In this document: in pieces, positions 48,201 through 60,025 of the stretch
Layout of the letters: the number at the start of each line of letters is the position of its first letter
How positions within the stretch are numbered: the first letter of the stretch is position 1
NCBI GenBank assembly: GCA_034509735.1
Contig: JACGWO010000006.1
Span: 34,837,141 to 34,901,140 of the forward strand
Length of the DNA: 64,000 nucleotides
Origin: Sesamum alatum
Taxonomy: Eukaryota > Streptophyta > Magnoliopsida > Lamiales > Pedaliaceae
Direction of reading: 5' to 3'
Notes under the pieces: generated by a model
What the model was told of the DNA's origin: nothing
The model's input: the letters and a program-made list of their open reading frames with translations, nothing else
Databases searched by the model: none
Translations under genes and position numbers: made by a program

Positions 48201-49200
48201 GAAAAGTTTGATATAACTATTCTTGCGTTTGGCTCTATCGTGAATGAGAATGACAAGTGTGTTTACTGTAAAATTTAAGGAGAGAAAATTATCATTATAT
48301 GCCTGTATGTAGATGATATTCTGTTAATAGGATCATCTTTAGACATTATTATGGAAACCAAGTCATTTTTGAAAAATAAGTTTGAAATGAAGGATATGGG
48401 TGAGGCTAATGTAATTCTTGGCATCAAGATTGATTCGGTCAACTGATGGGATAGATGTTTCTCAATCTCACTATGTTGAGAAGATAATTGAGAAATTTGG
48501 CTATCAGAACAGTAGAATTGCTAAGACACCATATGATCTTTCTGTGGCTTTATTCAAAAATGAAAGTGGTACACCTGTTGCACAACTAAGGTATTCCCAA
48601 ATTATTGAGAGTTTGCAGTATTTGGCAAATGGCACGAGACCAGACATTTTATTTTCTGTCTCGAAATTGGCTAGCTACACGAGTTGTCCGGACAAAACTC
48701 ATTAGGGAGCTTTGGATAGGGTACTTTAAGGGCACAATGTCATTGTCTATTCATTATGGAAGATTCCCTACTGTTTTGAAAGGTTATAGTGATGCTAGTT
48801 GGATAGCCAAAAACTCCGGAACTAATGGGTGTTCAGGATATGTGTTTACCTTACGTGGGGGTGCAGTCTCCTAGAAGTCTGCAAAACAAACTTTGATAAC
48901 CCGGTCTACTTTTGAAGCCGAGTTATATGCGTTCGATACGACTGGTACCGAGGCAGAATGGTTGTATGGGTTGTTACTACAACTTCCCATGGTAAACTAG
49001 CCTCTTCCACCTATTATTGTATATCGTGATAGTCAGAACACAATAGCAAAGGTTCGTAGTCGTAAATACAACTAAAAGACAAAAAGACACATCCAAATTA
49101 GACTTAAGTCTATAAGGGCATTAGTGTCGGAGAGAGTTATAGGCATTGACTTTGTGGGAACAAAGGACAATGTGGTTGATCCTTTGACGAAAAGATTAGA
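45290..49200 (+). pseudogene. copia 3 gag-pol remnant
   Basis: Gag starts at ATG 45290 (MADAISVDIPIAHKVDLFGM) and is broken by frameshifts near 45445 and 45540 and an in-frame stop at 45675. The knuckle at about 46050 reads CWNCGQVGYWAKDC, with Tyr where the zinc-binding His belongs. Protease is WLIDTGANVHIC. Integrase (46369-47307) keeps WHSRLGHLN, CEICVEAK, FIDDCSRY, RSDRGGEYE and NGIAERKNRT. RT is split over 47507-48700 with MDVKTTFLYGKLEEEIYMDQ, YGLKQAPKQWHEKFD and YVDDILL (48309). RNase H has stops (ARTSTFEAELYA-like region near 48900; DPLTKRL near 49180). The high lesion load agrees with its older LTRs. Confidence 0.85.
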
Positions 49201-49792
49201 TTGTCACAAGTACAAAAATCCAGATTAGGGATGGGACTGAACCCCTCAGTGATATAACTACGATAGCAACCCAACCTTCCAAGTGGAGATCCCACAAAGA
49301 AGGTTCGATGTAGTATTAACAAGTCGTAGGGGATATCCGAGCACCTAAAAATAGACTGATACTTTGTATCTGGAGTTTGTCCCCTGTAATTCTGGAAGAT
49401 GCTGTTACTGCAAGTATAGTAAGAGTTTTAACTCTGAATAGGGTCAAGTCTTTATAGACGAGATGCTAAGCAGTGCATCCCTGGAGACGCCCAACTAAGT
49501 GAATGGAGTTGTTTGGCCGTAACTAAGGAATGGGGTTATTCCTGAAAACATTCAACGAACAGGATCATGACACATGGCCTAACGTGTCAACCCTATAGAT
49601 CAACACAAAGCCGGTGGCTTGTTGTTACTAACAGACGTTGTCACAACCACGGGCTCAAATTCAAGGCTTAGTTCCATTTGACCCGGTGACAGCTGACGTT
49701 AGATAACTTAGGTAGTGGTTCAAACCGGGAGGTACCATTGCTAAAAGCAAGTCACAGAAGCTTGAGTTCAAATCTATGGATTTGTGAGGGAT

Positions 49793-51048
49793 TGTTGTAA
49801 TTGACATTTTAATGTTAATTTGTAACAACATATTATTCTAAAATATGGGTTCAATTACACATGAATCCATAGATTAGATGGTAAGAGAACTAGAGGGATT
49901 ACACTTGTCCTATATAGGAATATGATGGGAAAGTGTGGAGCTTTGAAAAGGATATAAAGGTGTATGTGGGGATGAGTGTTTTACACTGAATGTTGTCCCA
50001 CATTGAAAGTTTAAGGATAATTTAAACTCCTTATATCAAGTTCAATGTTCAATATATGTTTGAAGTGTTATGGAGACTAGAGAGAACATGGAGTTGCCCC
50101 ATATGCGCTGCCGCCGCCTGACTCCGGCGTGGGCGCGGGCGCTAATGTCTCAGTCTCAGTATCTATCTTTTTGCAGAAAAAATATTTGGATTTATCTTAT
50201 AAAACCCTGTGCATTTATGACTATCAAATGGTTTTAAAATATGGTTTAAAAATCATTTTAATGGTGCTTTAATACCAGATTTTAAACCTAGATTAAATGT
50301 TGATTTATTACAAACCTGAAACTCCCGTATTTATGTGGCGGTTTCAGCGGGTTTTAATGTCTGGTTTTAATAGCGTTTAATAGTTTTTAAACCTGTATTT
50401 AAAATCATTTTAAATTCCGTTAATGGCTATTTATGTTAGCTTTAATGATTGTTTAATGTTGTACTAATGATGGTAATTAATGCGGAAGTTATAACCACTG
50501 ATAGCCTTGCCTATATAAGGCTGCAAAGGCTCACTTTAAAGAAGGCATAACAGACACTTACGAATACAAAACACAACACGTGTTCCTCTCTCTCTTTTGC
50601 TCTCTCTTCTCTCGAATTTCTCTCTCAAATCCGAGAGTGTTTGTCTTGCAATTTTCAAGTTTTGAGCTTCAGTTTCCCAAAGGCTACCGAGTGTTATTTC
50701 AAGGTGTTTTTCGGTAAAGTGCATACCGTTAGAACTGAAACCGTCTTATCCTGGAAGAAGTTGCGTAGTACCCGTGTGCACGTTCGGTACAGGACGTATA
50801 ATTTCTTCAAGGCAAACAAATTATATCTGTGATTCGGTTTTGTTTATATCATTGGACCGAGAATTGTTACGATACAATTCTCATTGTTAGTTTTACTTTA
50901 TCGCTATAACAGTATTTCTAACTATTTCGTATTATTTGGTTCCAACGTGTTTCTTGTGTTTTGGTCTCAAGATTGTTTGTAAAATTTGATTGTTATTTCA
51001 AAATGATACTGCGATTGTCTGTTTGACAACTTGTGATTTTTTCCAACA
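49793..51048 (+). repeat. 3' LTR of copia 3
   Basis: 1,256 bp, colinear with 43899-45153 but with many substitutions, for example ATTTTAATG for ATTTTAGTG near the start and CATATGCGCTGCCGCC for CATACGCGCGTTGTCG. Confidence 0.9.
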
Positions 51049-53176
51049 GTAAGAACACCCCCTCCCCGGAGAAAATAATTTCGCATTGATATATAGGACA
51101 AAAATGTGGTTCTCACTTACCCCCTATAATTTTTATTTTATTTTTAAAAAATTCCCCCAGAACTGCTTTAAATAAAAAATAATATTTAATTTATAGCTTT
51201 TTATAAATTCTGTAATACAAAAAATATTTACAATCTCAATAATGTTTTTTACAAAGTAAATTATTGGAGTTAAAAAATACATGTGAATATGTATAAATAC
51301 ATAATGCATATAATTTTATAAAAAAGTATGTTGTCTAACCTATAAATTTTTATTCAATCACATGTATGAATAATTAAAATGTATTATATCATTACTCAAA
51401 ATATTAAATAATGTTATAGATTAATTATATTATATATATTTGCATAAATATTATATATATTTATGTTCGATGTAATAATTTAAACTTGGATCGATAATTT
51501 ATTTTTTGAAAACGTTCAATATATATAACAGGACAAGTTAAAATTATGTAAATGTTTGAAATGTTATGTAAAAAATATAAGGATTGTATATTTATAGAGT
51601 TTATACAGATACTATATTAATTATAAAAATCATAATTTTGAGTAGTATCTATTTTAAATAAAATATTCCTAATGATTCAAATTATGTAATTCAGGGGAAT
51701 AATGTAATAAATATATTCTAGGGGTGTAACTAATAAGGGCATTTTCGTCCTAAAAAAATTGGCATATCTTGAGGGGATATTTTGTTATATTTTATAATTT
51801 AGGGGGATAAATTTATTTTATACATAATTAGGACTGCAAAAAGTATTTAACCCTTAGAATTATTTTGTTGGGAACCAATTTATAATGTGTATATCAACAC
51901 GTGTTGTTTTTAACCAATCAGAAGGGACTATTGAAAAGGATAAGAACCGAACTGCAAGGGAAAGTGCTATGCTGCATTTGGATTTGATGGAACAACTTAA
52001 AAAAATGATTCAAATGATTTAATATTAGACGAAAACTTAAATTGAAAGATTTAAGAAAAAATAATTTAAAATTATCCAAATATATCTAAAAAATTGTTAT
52101 TGAGAATTCATCAACCAAGATGTAGTTTTAGGTTATATTTGGTACGGAATGATTTGAATTTGAGGAATGAATTTAAAGGAATTCAAATGGCTTCACGCTA
52201 TATAGATTCAGAATCCGTCACCATGTGACAACATATCTCAAAATAAAATTTCAAGAATTTGAAATTTTTTGTGGTGTTGAATTATCCAAACAAGTTCGCG
52301 CGATGATTGGTTACAATGAATTTGACACTTTTGAACTAAAAATTGGAAGCACGTTGAGGAGTACTTCAACACTACAAAAAAGAAAACGGGTTTTTGGGAC
52401 AGACTTTTGCAAATGAGGAGTTACTTTATGAGACGGGGGTTTGCGACGGGCAACTTCCGGTCGTTGCTCATGGTGTCGGAAAAAATTTGGAACAGGAAAA
52501 AAATTTCCATTTGAAATTTGCAACAGACTAGAGACGGATGGAATTGACCATGGCAAAATGTTGTCATATGGCTTATTCTGTATCCTATCCTTCCTTACGG
52601 ATTTCGGCTTAGACAAATAATTGTTGAATAAATTTGCAATGGCTTTCCATTGGGATGGAATTTGACTAAAAAAATCAAAATATTTTGCAGGGGTGTTCGT
52701 CTCAAAATTGTCCAAAGGTTTGAGATGGATGCCCGTTAGAAAACACCCCTAGACGGAACAATTTTAAAATGGAATTTGCAATGACAGGCGTTGGAAAGTT
52801 TTGGGACAGCATGATTTTCAGACGGGCTTTGCAACATCCATCTTGTCGCAATTTGGGTGACTATTGCATCAGTTTGGTAATTTTCCAGCGAATTTGTTTT
52901 TATTCTTTTATTTTTGCGACCATGTCCGTTGCAAAGGTCATATTTGAATTTTTTTAAAATACTAACTTTATTTTATTTTTGATTATATAAATTATGTTAT
53001 TTAATTATTAATTATTTCTATTTAAATTTATGGTTTCAATTATTTTTAATTTTTTTATAAGTTGAATTATTAAATAAATTAGACTGCAATTAAATTAAAG
53101 ACAGAATTAATAAAAAATATATATATTTAACTTAAAAAATTGTACAAAAATATAAATTAAATAAAAAATCTTAATT

Positions 53177-53426
53177 TAAAGCGGCCTCCTCGTGCCCACG
53201 TGCCTAGGCAGTCTGGTCCTCCAATAGCTTCTAGAAGATTTCCTGAAATAAGAAAAAATAAATTTGTAAAAAAATAAATAAATAATTAAATTATTTTTAT
53301 TTTATTGTACTTACCGCCACCTGCTTCTTGTAGTTGACGTCGACCCACTCCAGTTGCCGTTGCCTTCTTCTTGTAGTATCTGGATAAAAGCTCAATCTTC
53401 TTTGGCGGCCTGCCGAGCTGCGACTC
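53177..53426 (-). pseudogene. En/Spm-type transposase fragment, arm 2 copy
   Basis: Two exons on the - strand (53426-53315 and 53242-53177). Exon a reads ESQLGRPPKKIELLSRYYKK and keeps the Pro-Pro of the family where arm 1 has Pro-Leu. A base lost after KKKA shifts the frame, so it is also dead. Exon b has in-frame stops in both copies. Confidence 0.5.
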
Positions 53427-53741
53427 CTGTGGAATAATGTTATGAAATTCCTAATATTTCCCAATAAAAATTCAAATAATTCAGAAAATTCACCAAAAAC
53501 TCATAAAATCTCAGTAAAATACATACATATTTTAGAAAATTTCAGAAAATTCCCCAATGTGTACTAAATCATGCTAATGCGAACATACAAATTTTCAAAA
53601 ATTTCCAACTAATTTGCGAAAATTAAACAGCCTAAGATCATCTCAATCTGTACTAAACCATCTTAATTTTCTCAATTCTCAACATAAACAACAACTGGAA
53701 ACACAGAATTCTGAACAATAAATCACAGAAATTCTATATAA

Positions 53742-54942
53742 TACTACAAGGAAATTGTTCAATAGCTACAAAAAAAAAAAAAAAAAAGAGTTAAATACAC
53801 TCCCCCCCCCCCCCCCAATTATCCTTGACGTAACATTTATCCCCTTAAACTATCAAATGTAACATTTACCCCCCTGGTTGAACAAAATTGCCCCTCATGC
53901 CTTGAATAATTATATTATTTTTATATATTTTAGTATTTTACAGATTAAATCATCACAAAATTATTTTTTAACTAAAAAAAATTAATAAGTGAAGAATTTG
54001 AATTAAAAGTGGTGTAATAAGTGAATATATATGATAGATACACAACAAATATAATAATCCAACAAATAATATATACTTTTGAAAAGAAATTAACAATATA
54101 TATGGTTAACCAAAATTTAAACACTTTTAAGAATAAAGATTAATAAATATATTTTATCATATAATTTAAAAAATATGTTTAAAAAATGAATATGTAATTA
54201 CTGATTCATATCTAAAAATGTAAATAATTAATAACTTAATATTACAAAATTAATAAAAAAAAATTACATGAAATTTTTTTGTGTATTTATTGTCCTCATT
54301 CATTACTTAACCTTAAGTCTGTAAAATAGTTCAAATTGTAAAATAAATACACAAAAAAAATTAAGTTAAGTAATGAATGAGTACAATAAATATACAAAAA
54401 ACTTTCATGTAAAAGATTTTTTTTTATTGGGTTACTATATTTGTTTAGTATTTATTATGTATATGAACTTATTACACCATTTTAATTTAAATTCTTCACC
54501 TTGAAAAAAATAGTTAGAAAATAATTTGGTGATGATTTAATATGCAAAATACTAAAATATATTGAGAATAATATAATTATTCAAAGCATTAGGGGCAATT
54601 TTGTCCAACCAGGGGGGTAAGTGTTATATTTAATAGTTTAGGGGGATAATTGTTACATCAGAGAAAATTCAAGGGGGCAAAGTGTATTTAATCCCAAAAA
54701 AATCAACGTCGAGTTAATTAGCCAGTAAAATTCTCGTTGTTAAACTACATTAATTAATGCAAAAAAAATTACTTGCTAATAAATTTAGCAATGAGAATTT
54801 TACTTGTTAACGAATTTAGCAACAAACTTTAAAATATATATTAAATAGTGTAAAAATTAGCTATGAGAATTTACTTGCTAATTAGTTTGACGCTGATTTC
54901 AGCACAATTTTTTTTTAACTATTAAGTCATTTTCTTGTAATA
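53742..54942. mobile_element. older CACTA-type MITE, arm 2 copy
   Basis: Mirror of 13213-14420. Ends TACTACAAGGAAATTG and TTTTCTTGTAATA; split by the foldback element at 53790-54695. Confidence 0.6.
53790..54695. mobile_element. foldback element, arm 2 copy
   Basis: Mirror of 13458-14377, ends GTTAAATACACTCCCC and AAGTGTATTTAATCCC. It has a shorter C run (about 15) than the 21-base run in arm 1 and lacks the 24-base T run and repeated segment. Confidence 0.6.
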
Positions 54943-56249
54943 TAATAAATCATCTCAATGTGTACTAAAGAATAAAAATTCACGATAAAGTCCGTTGCAA
55001 ATGTAATAACACAACGTCGCTTGGTACTAAAAATGACGTTGTTTGTACCCCGCATAAACTTAACATAACAACATCATTTTAACGTCAGTTTGAAAACCCA
55101 TCCCAAAAGTCGACGCAAAATTATTTTATAATTATTTTTGAAAAAAAAATGATGTAATTTTTGTTATCCGTTTCAGACAAAAAGAATATGCCAAAACCCG
55201 TTCCAACTTGACAAATGATAGCACAAAGAGCCATTTTATAGACGCTCGTGGAGCCAGATTCAGATGGTTGTTACTGAGTGCCGTATACCATTAGAAAGCT
55301 ACAAGAGTCAGCTATCTCCTAAAAAAATTCTCATAGGATTTGGAAAAATTAACTGAAATGAAATTGTTTTACTAAATCTTGTCATGCCTACCACATTTTC
55401 CAGAAATCAGTTACATGTTCACCAAAACGTGAACTCCAGATGGGTCTTTGGAAATTTATTGGAGATATTTCAATATAATGTGTCCTCACATGTCAGTCAC
55501 ATGTAAGAGGTGGAATCCCTGTTATACGCTAACTAGGCTTGCTGTTTGGCTTCTTTCTTGGGTTTACTAGGTTAGTGAACAGAATGTAGCCCTATGAGCT
55601 ACAATCCTTGCTACTTGGGCCAAGTGAGCTTTGCTTGCTAGGTTGTTCAGCCGAGGTCTCACCTCCTTGCTCTTGGGATAATAGAGTAAAAGTTTGAGAG
55701 AGCATCAACCATACTTTTATTATTTTTAAATTTTGAAAAATTACATATATTTTACTTTTTAATTTTTTTTTAAAAAATTAAAACTAACTTCTTTCTCGTG
55801 CCTTATCATCGCAAAAAATTATCGAGTATTCAGAAGTTCCACCGAAAATTTCATCGGCCGTTGGAAATTCTGTCCTAAGGTTCAAAAAAAAATCCGACAA
55901 ATTTTTCGACAATTAGCGACGGACATATTTTCACGTCCTATTTTTTGATGGAATTTGCGATAATTTTTTTTTTCCTCTGATGGATTGTGCATTTCCTTCA
56001 TCTATCAAAGAAATTCTTCGAAAATTAGTAAAATTTGTTACAAAATCGTCGGAATCTGGGATAGATTTTGTGACCAATTTGTGACCATTATTGGCCGTTC
56101 CAAATTTTCATACCAGTAAAATGATTCTTTTGTAGTGTATTTATCCTCTATTTTTAGTTATAATTAAATTTTACTAAAATTAATAAAGTATAATTCAGTA
56201 TAATTTATGTATTTTATATAAAATTCTATTGTAACTACTCCATGTCCCA

Positions 56250-56259
56250 AGAAAATGAT
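56250..56259. other. empty MULE target site
   Basis: Single AGAAAATGAT in unbroken sequence. In arm 1 the reverse complement is duplicated around the MULE at 9615-11898. Confidence 0.8.
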
Positions 56260-56532
56260 ATCCATTTGAATATCCCAAGTTGGAAAATCGAAGGAGTTCC
56301 ACGTGAAAATTAAAGGCACAAAAAGTTTGCATGTTTGTACTTTGTACACAATTTATCTCAAGATAAAATGATTAAAATTTAATGATATATATATATATAT
56401 GTATGCTGCATATTTACTTTACCAATAATTTCAAAACAAGTATTTATTTAAAGGAATTGGGAGATATGGGTAAAATGTCATTTTTACTGTCCGATTCAGT
56501 TTATAATATTGTTAAATGAGTCCTAATTTAAA

Positions 56533-56811
56533 GGATAATTACATTTGTACTCCCTTATCTACGGTCTGTTTGCACAAATTATCCTTATCTTTTACATAAT
56601 TATCAAAACACCCCTGACAGTAAAAAAACAAGGATGATTTGTATAATAATGTTAACATTTTGGGGGGTTGTATGTGTAATTTTTTAAAAAGTCAGAGTTA
56701 GTTTGTGTACATTATGTTGACATTCTGATGGGTGTATATATAATTATCCAAAAAATATGAATAGTTTGTATAAATAGACCATTGATTAGGGGGTGTAAAT
56801 ATAATTATCCC
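56533..56811. mobile_element. foldback MITE, arm 2 copy
   Basis: Mirror of 9049-9327, ends GGATAATTACATTTGTAC and GTAAATATAATTATCCC. Confidence 0.65.
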
Positions 56812-57344
56812 TAAATTTAATTGTAGGAGTAAAAGTTTCTTTGTTTTGATTCAATTATGTGAAATTACTATTTCATCCGTTTTTCGACTCTCCTTATATG
56901 ATTATAATGTGCTTGTTGAAAGGTAATTTGGTAACGTCGCGATTTTAAATATTGTATGGTTCTCCTATGATTTTTTTTTTGTTTTTAAATTTAATTTTAT
57001 TTCCCAAAAGAAAAGCAGTAGTAAGGGATACAAAATGATATTTTAAAATTTTTATCGTGTATTTTAAAATAAAAAGGAAAAATTATGCGACCAAGTGTAT
57101 GGAAAATGTAACAAATATCAATGAAGTATTATGTCGTTGGGACTCTATATTTTTCTTCTTTCACAAAAAAAAAAATGAATAAATAAATAAATAAATAAAT
57201 AATAAAAAGTAAGCATGTATGAACAATAGAAAAAATCTTTAACTTTTAGAAAAAAAATAATTAATTTTAGCATCACAAAAATTTGACTTCTTCCATCATA
57301 AACCAAATGAAATTTGTACGACCACACAAAAGCTAGCCCATTTT

Positions 57345-58163
57345 GGGCAGCACTAGAACTAGGCACCTCACCCCTATTTATAGGAAATTTAGACAAATAA
57401 AAAGCATATGTAACCCAACAAAAATCTTCCAATTCTTGACAAAAACAATTACAGGAAAGAGACAAAAGAGTGAACATATGGCCATCACTATTTTAAATTT
57501 TTAATTGCATCATATCTAAATTGGACCACTTCTAAATTAATATTAGGGTAAATACATTTACCCTTTTGAACTATGTATGTAATTGCATTTACCCCTAAAG
57601 TATGAAACGTAAGAACACCCCCTCCCCGGAGAAAATAATTTGGCATTGATATATAGGACAAGAATGTGCTTCTCACTTATCCCCTATATTTTTTATTTTA
57701 TTTTTAAAAAATTCCCCCAGAACTACTTTAAATAAAAAAATAATATTTAATTTATAGCTTTTTATAAATTCTGTAATACAAAAAATATTTACAATCTCAA
57801 TAATATTTTTTGCAAAGTAAATTATTTATGTTCGATGTAATAATTTAAACTTGGATCGATAATTTGCTTTTTAAAAACGTTCAATACATATAACAGGACA
57901 AGTAAAAATTATATAAATGTTTGAAATGTTATGTAAAAAATATAAGGATTGTATATTTATAGAGTTTATATAGATACTATATTAATTATAAAAATCATAA
58001 TTTTGAGTAGTATTTATTTTAAATAAAATATTTCTAATGATTCAAATTATATTTTAGGACAATAATTGTGATAGATATATTTTAGGGGTGTAACTAATAA
58101 GAGCATTTTCGCCCTAAAAAAGTTGGGCCATATCTTGAGGGGATATTTTGTTATATTTTATAA
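57345..58163 (-). pseudogene. third, partial copy of the P450 promoter and 5' end
   Basis: Read on the - strand, this block repeats the arm promoter: part of the foldback element (58163-57547), the spacer, TATAAATA (57382-57375) and the GGGGTGAGGTGC leader. After GAGGTGC the leader, ATG and first codons are missing, and the sequence resumes at CTAGTTCTAGTGCTGC, which in arm 1 encodes about residues 9-14. It then ends at the outer border of arm 2. A second deletion of about 260 bp is inside the foldback part (near 57825). No start codon and no further P450 sequence remain, so it cannot encode an enzyme. It marks a third P450 copy once present here. Confidence 0.75.
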
Positions 58164-59195
58164 CTAGCATGAACCCCGTACTATGCACGAAAACTTATAA
58201 ACTATATGTTTTTAGAAATTTTGAGTTATACAAAGTTATGTCATATTTTAAAGATTGGTTTTTTATACATAGTAGTTGTAGTACAAACTCAATATTGAAT
58301 TCATCACTAAATTTATAAATTGAATATTTTGAAAATAATCATAGAGTATTAACATATTTTTAGATATTGAGGAAATTGTATAAGTTTCAAATACATATAT
58401 ATTTCCATATTTAATTAATATAGTTTTAGTAAAATAAAAATTTTGATTTAAATATATTTTTATAAAAGATATATACTATCATATCTATTCTATGATATAA
58501 TTAATAAATTTCTACTAAAATAATACATTAAGAAATACTGAGTTTTTTTCAAGTAAATATGTTTAAGTAATAAAGCATATAGGAAAAGAAACGGCAAAAA
58601 CTAATGACAAGAAATAAAAGTAAAATGAAATTGAAAAACTTCTAATCACAAAACAATGAAATGAAGATGAATAAATAAATTCTCCTTTGTCATTAAATAA
58701 CGGTAGAGTTATCCAAATAAAAAATATCTCCAGATGAAATCAAATTCAAATTGAAGAGAAAAATCAATAAAAATGTATAAAGCATAATTAAGTGAATTCT
58801 GAAATTATCAATTAATAATTCAGTGAGAATATAAATGTATATATATATATATGTAGCTATATGTAGTTTACGATAAGAAAATAAGAGATACCTTGGAATG
58901 AAAAATTAATAGGAGTTATTATAAACATTGTTGAATACTAACATGGGTGAAAAAAATTGGTGGAGAAAATATCACAAAAGTTCTAAGTCTATACATATCA
59001 TTCAATAAGAGTACTTTTAAATAAATAAACGTGAAATTTAATGAATAAAATATTACTGGATAACTTAAGAATTTGAAGAACTTTAGTACAAATAAAAAAA
59101 ATACAAACTAATTTAAGCGAAAAATTCAGGTCCAAATTCCACACTGGAAAGAAGGCAACAAATGCAAAATTTTAATTGATTTTTCTAATAGTAAT
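58164..59195. other. AT-rich intergenic stretch, nothing recognised
   Basis: No frame over about 40 codons looks protein-like and no transposon ends were found. It lies between the broken promoter copy and the LTR of a gypsy element. Confidence 0.4.
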
Positions 59196-59939
59196 TGTTG
59201 ACGTCGAAATTTTGGAATAAATTACCAATTAAAAGCCTAAAATAAATTGGCTAATAATTGGGTTTCAAAATAAAAGTTCATAATAAATTTGGGCTGATCG
59301 TTGAGGAATTAAATTCATAAGTCCATATTAAATTTGGGTCTTATGTAATTTTATGGGTCGATCCAAAATATAAAATTATTATTTTTGGATTGACTAAATT
59401 GGGCCAGCTACATGTTTGAAATGTAGTCCATCAAAAGACTAGTCCATGTCAAAGCCCGCGGTAATCAAGCCCAATGGAAGTGAGCCCAAGTTGTTTAAGC
59501 CCTACTCACACCTATAAAAAAGGGGCCTCCACCACTCAAGTTAAAAAAGAGAGAAATTCCATAGAGCATTGGAGCACAAGACAAGAAGTCACTCCATACA
59601 ACACAAGAAATCCAAAGGGACCCAAGTCCAAAAGCTCTCTGCCACAACAAAGATCCACGACCACGAAGGTTTCACGTCTTCCTCGGCATCAAATTCATCA
59701 AGCCTTGATACCAAATTTCAAGGTGACACGTAGTTCACTCCACAAATCTGGAGGAGATTACATATCAACATCTAAGAATAAGCTTCAAGCCCTTGAATCA
59801 ACATTCGGAAGGAAGAATCAGGGGATTACATCCAAATTAGAGATTGTATCCACTTTTATTTTTAAATCAATAAACTCCATTTGTCCATATTTTTCTTGTC
59901 TCGTAATTATTTTTGCAGACACGAAATTTTGTGTGAACA
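59196..59939 (+). repeat. 5' LTR of a Ty3/gypsy element
   Basis: It opens TGTTGACGTCGAAATTTTGG and closes GTGTGAACA, 744 bp. CCTATAAAAAAGG at about 59512 is a TATA candidate, and AATCAATAAACTCC near 59866 looks like a polyadenylation signal. A primer-site-like sequence follows. The 3' LTR would lie beyond the window. Confidence 0.65.
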
Positions 59940-59945
59940 AATTTC

Positions 59946-59963
59946 TGGTATGCCCAGTGTGAC
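59946..59963 (+). other. probable primer-binding site of the gypsy element
   Basis: TGGTATGCCCAGTGTGAC follows the LTR by 6 bp and resembles the TGGCACGCCCAGTGGGAC primer site that I recall from Tat/Ogre-like gypsy elements; it is not the initiator-Met type. Confidence 0.5.
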
Positions 59964-60025
59964 AATCTCTGCCCCTCATATCTTCTTCCTACATCAAAGT
60001 TCAAGTCACCACATCAAAGTGTTCA

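Larger units (their letters stand above)
43899..51048 (+). mobile_element. Ty1/copia retrotransposon 3, upstream of arm 2 P450
   Basis: Complete 7,150-bp element with LTRs TGTTGTAATTGACATT...TTTTTTCCAACA and 5-bp duplications GTAAG (43894-43898, 51049-51053). The empty site GACGTAAGAACACC is present in arm 1 (as GGTGTTCTTACGTC near 17726) and in the third promoter copy near 57606. It is nested inside a foldback element and opposite to the P450. LTRs differ at many positions (several percent by eye), so it is the oldest of the three. Confidence 0.95.
43830..51853. mobile_element. foldback element split by copia 3 (arm 2)
   Basis: Counterpart of 16834-17791. The piece 43830-43898 (GGGTAAATACATTTTACCC) and the piece 51049-51853 (ending AAAGTATTTAACCC) are the two sides of one element, separated by the 7.15-kb copia 3. 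Confidence 0.65.
52370..56137 (-). mobile_element. CACTA (En/Spm) transposon, arm 2 copy
   Basis: Mirror of 12021-15790: CACTACAAAAAAGAAAACGG at 52370 and TTTTGTAGTG ending at 56137. It carries the same nested MITE (53742-54942) and foldback element (53790-54695). Presence in both arms with the same flanks shows common descent rather than two insertions. Confidence 0.75.
26033..57344 (-). repeat. arm 2 of the inverted duplication
   Basis: Read on the - strand, this arm follows arm 1 in order: outer flank with ACAAATTTCATTTGG, CACTA element, foldback element, P450 promoter and exons, SINE. It is expanded to 31.3 kb by three copia retrotransposons totalling about 18.9 kb and one 490-bp MITE at 35699-36188. 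The outer end stops at a junction with a partial P450 promoter copy. The inner end stops in the SINE poly(A) next to a foldback element. The orientation makes the two P450 copies convergent. Confidence 0.9.

Noticed and set aside
57145..57477. 110-codon - strand frame with phrases like FYLSKFPINRGEVPSS
   Set aside because: It is a translation of P450 upstream and leader sequence in the third partial copy; the same frame in arm 1 precedes the real ATG.
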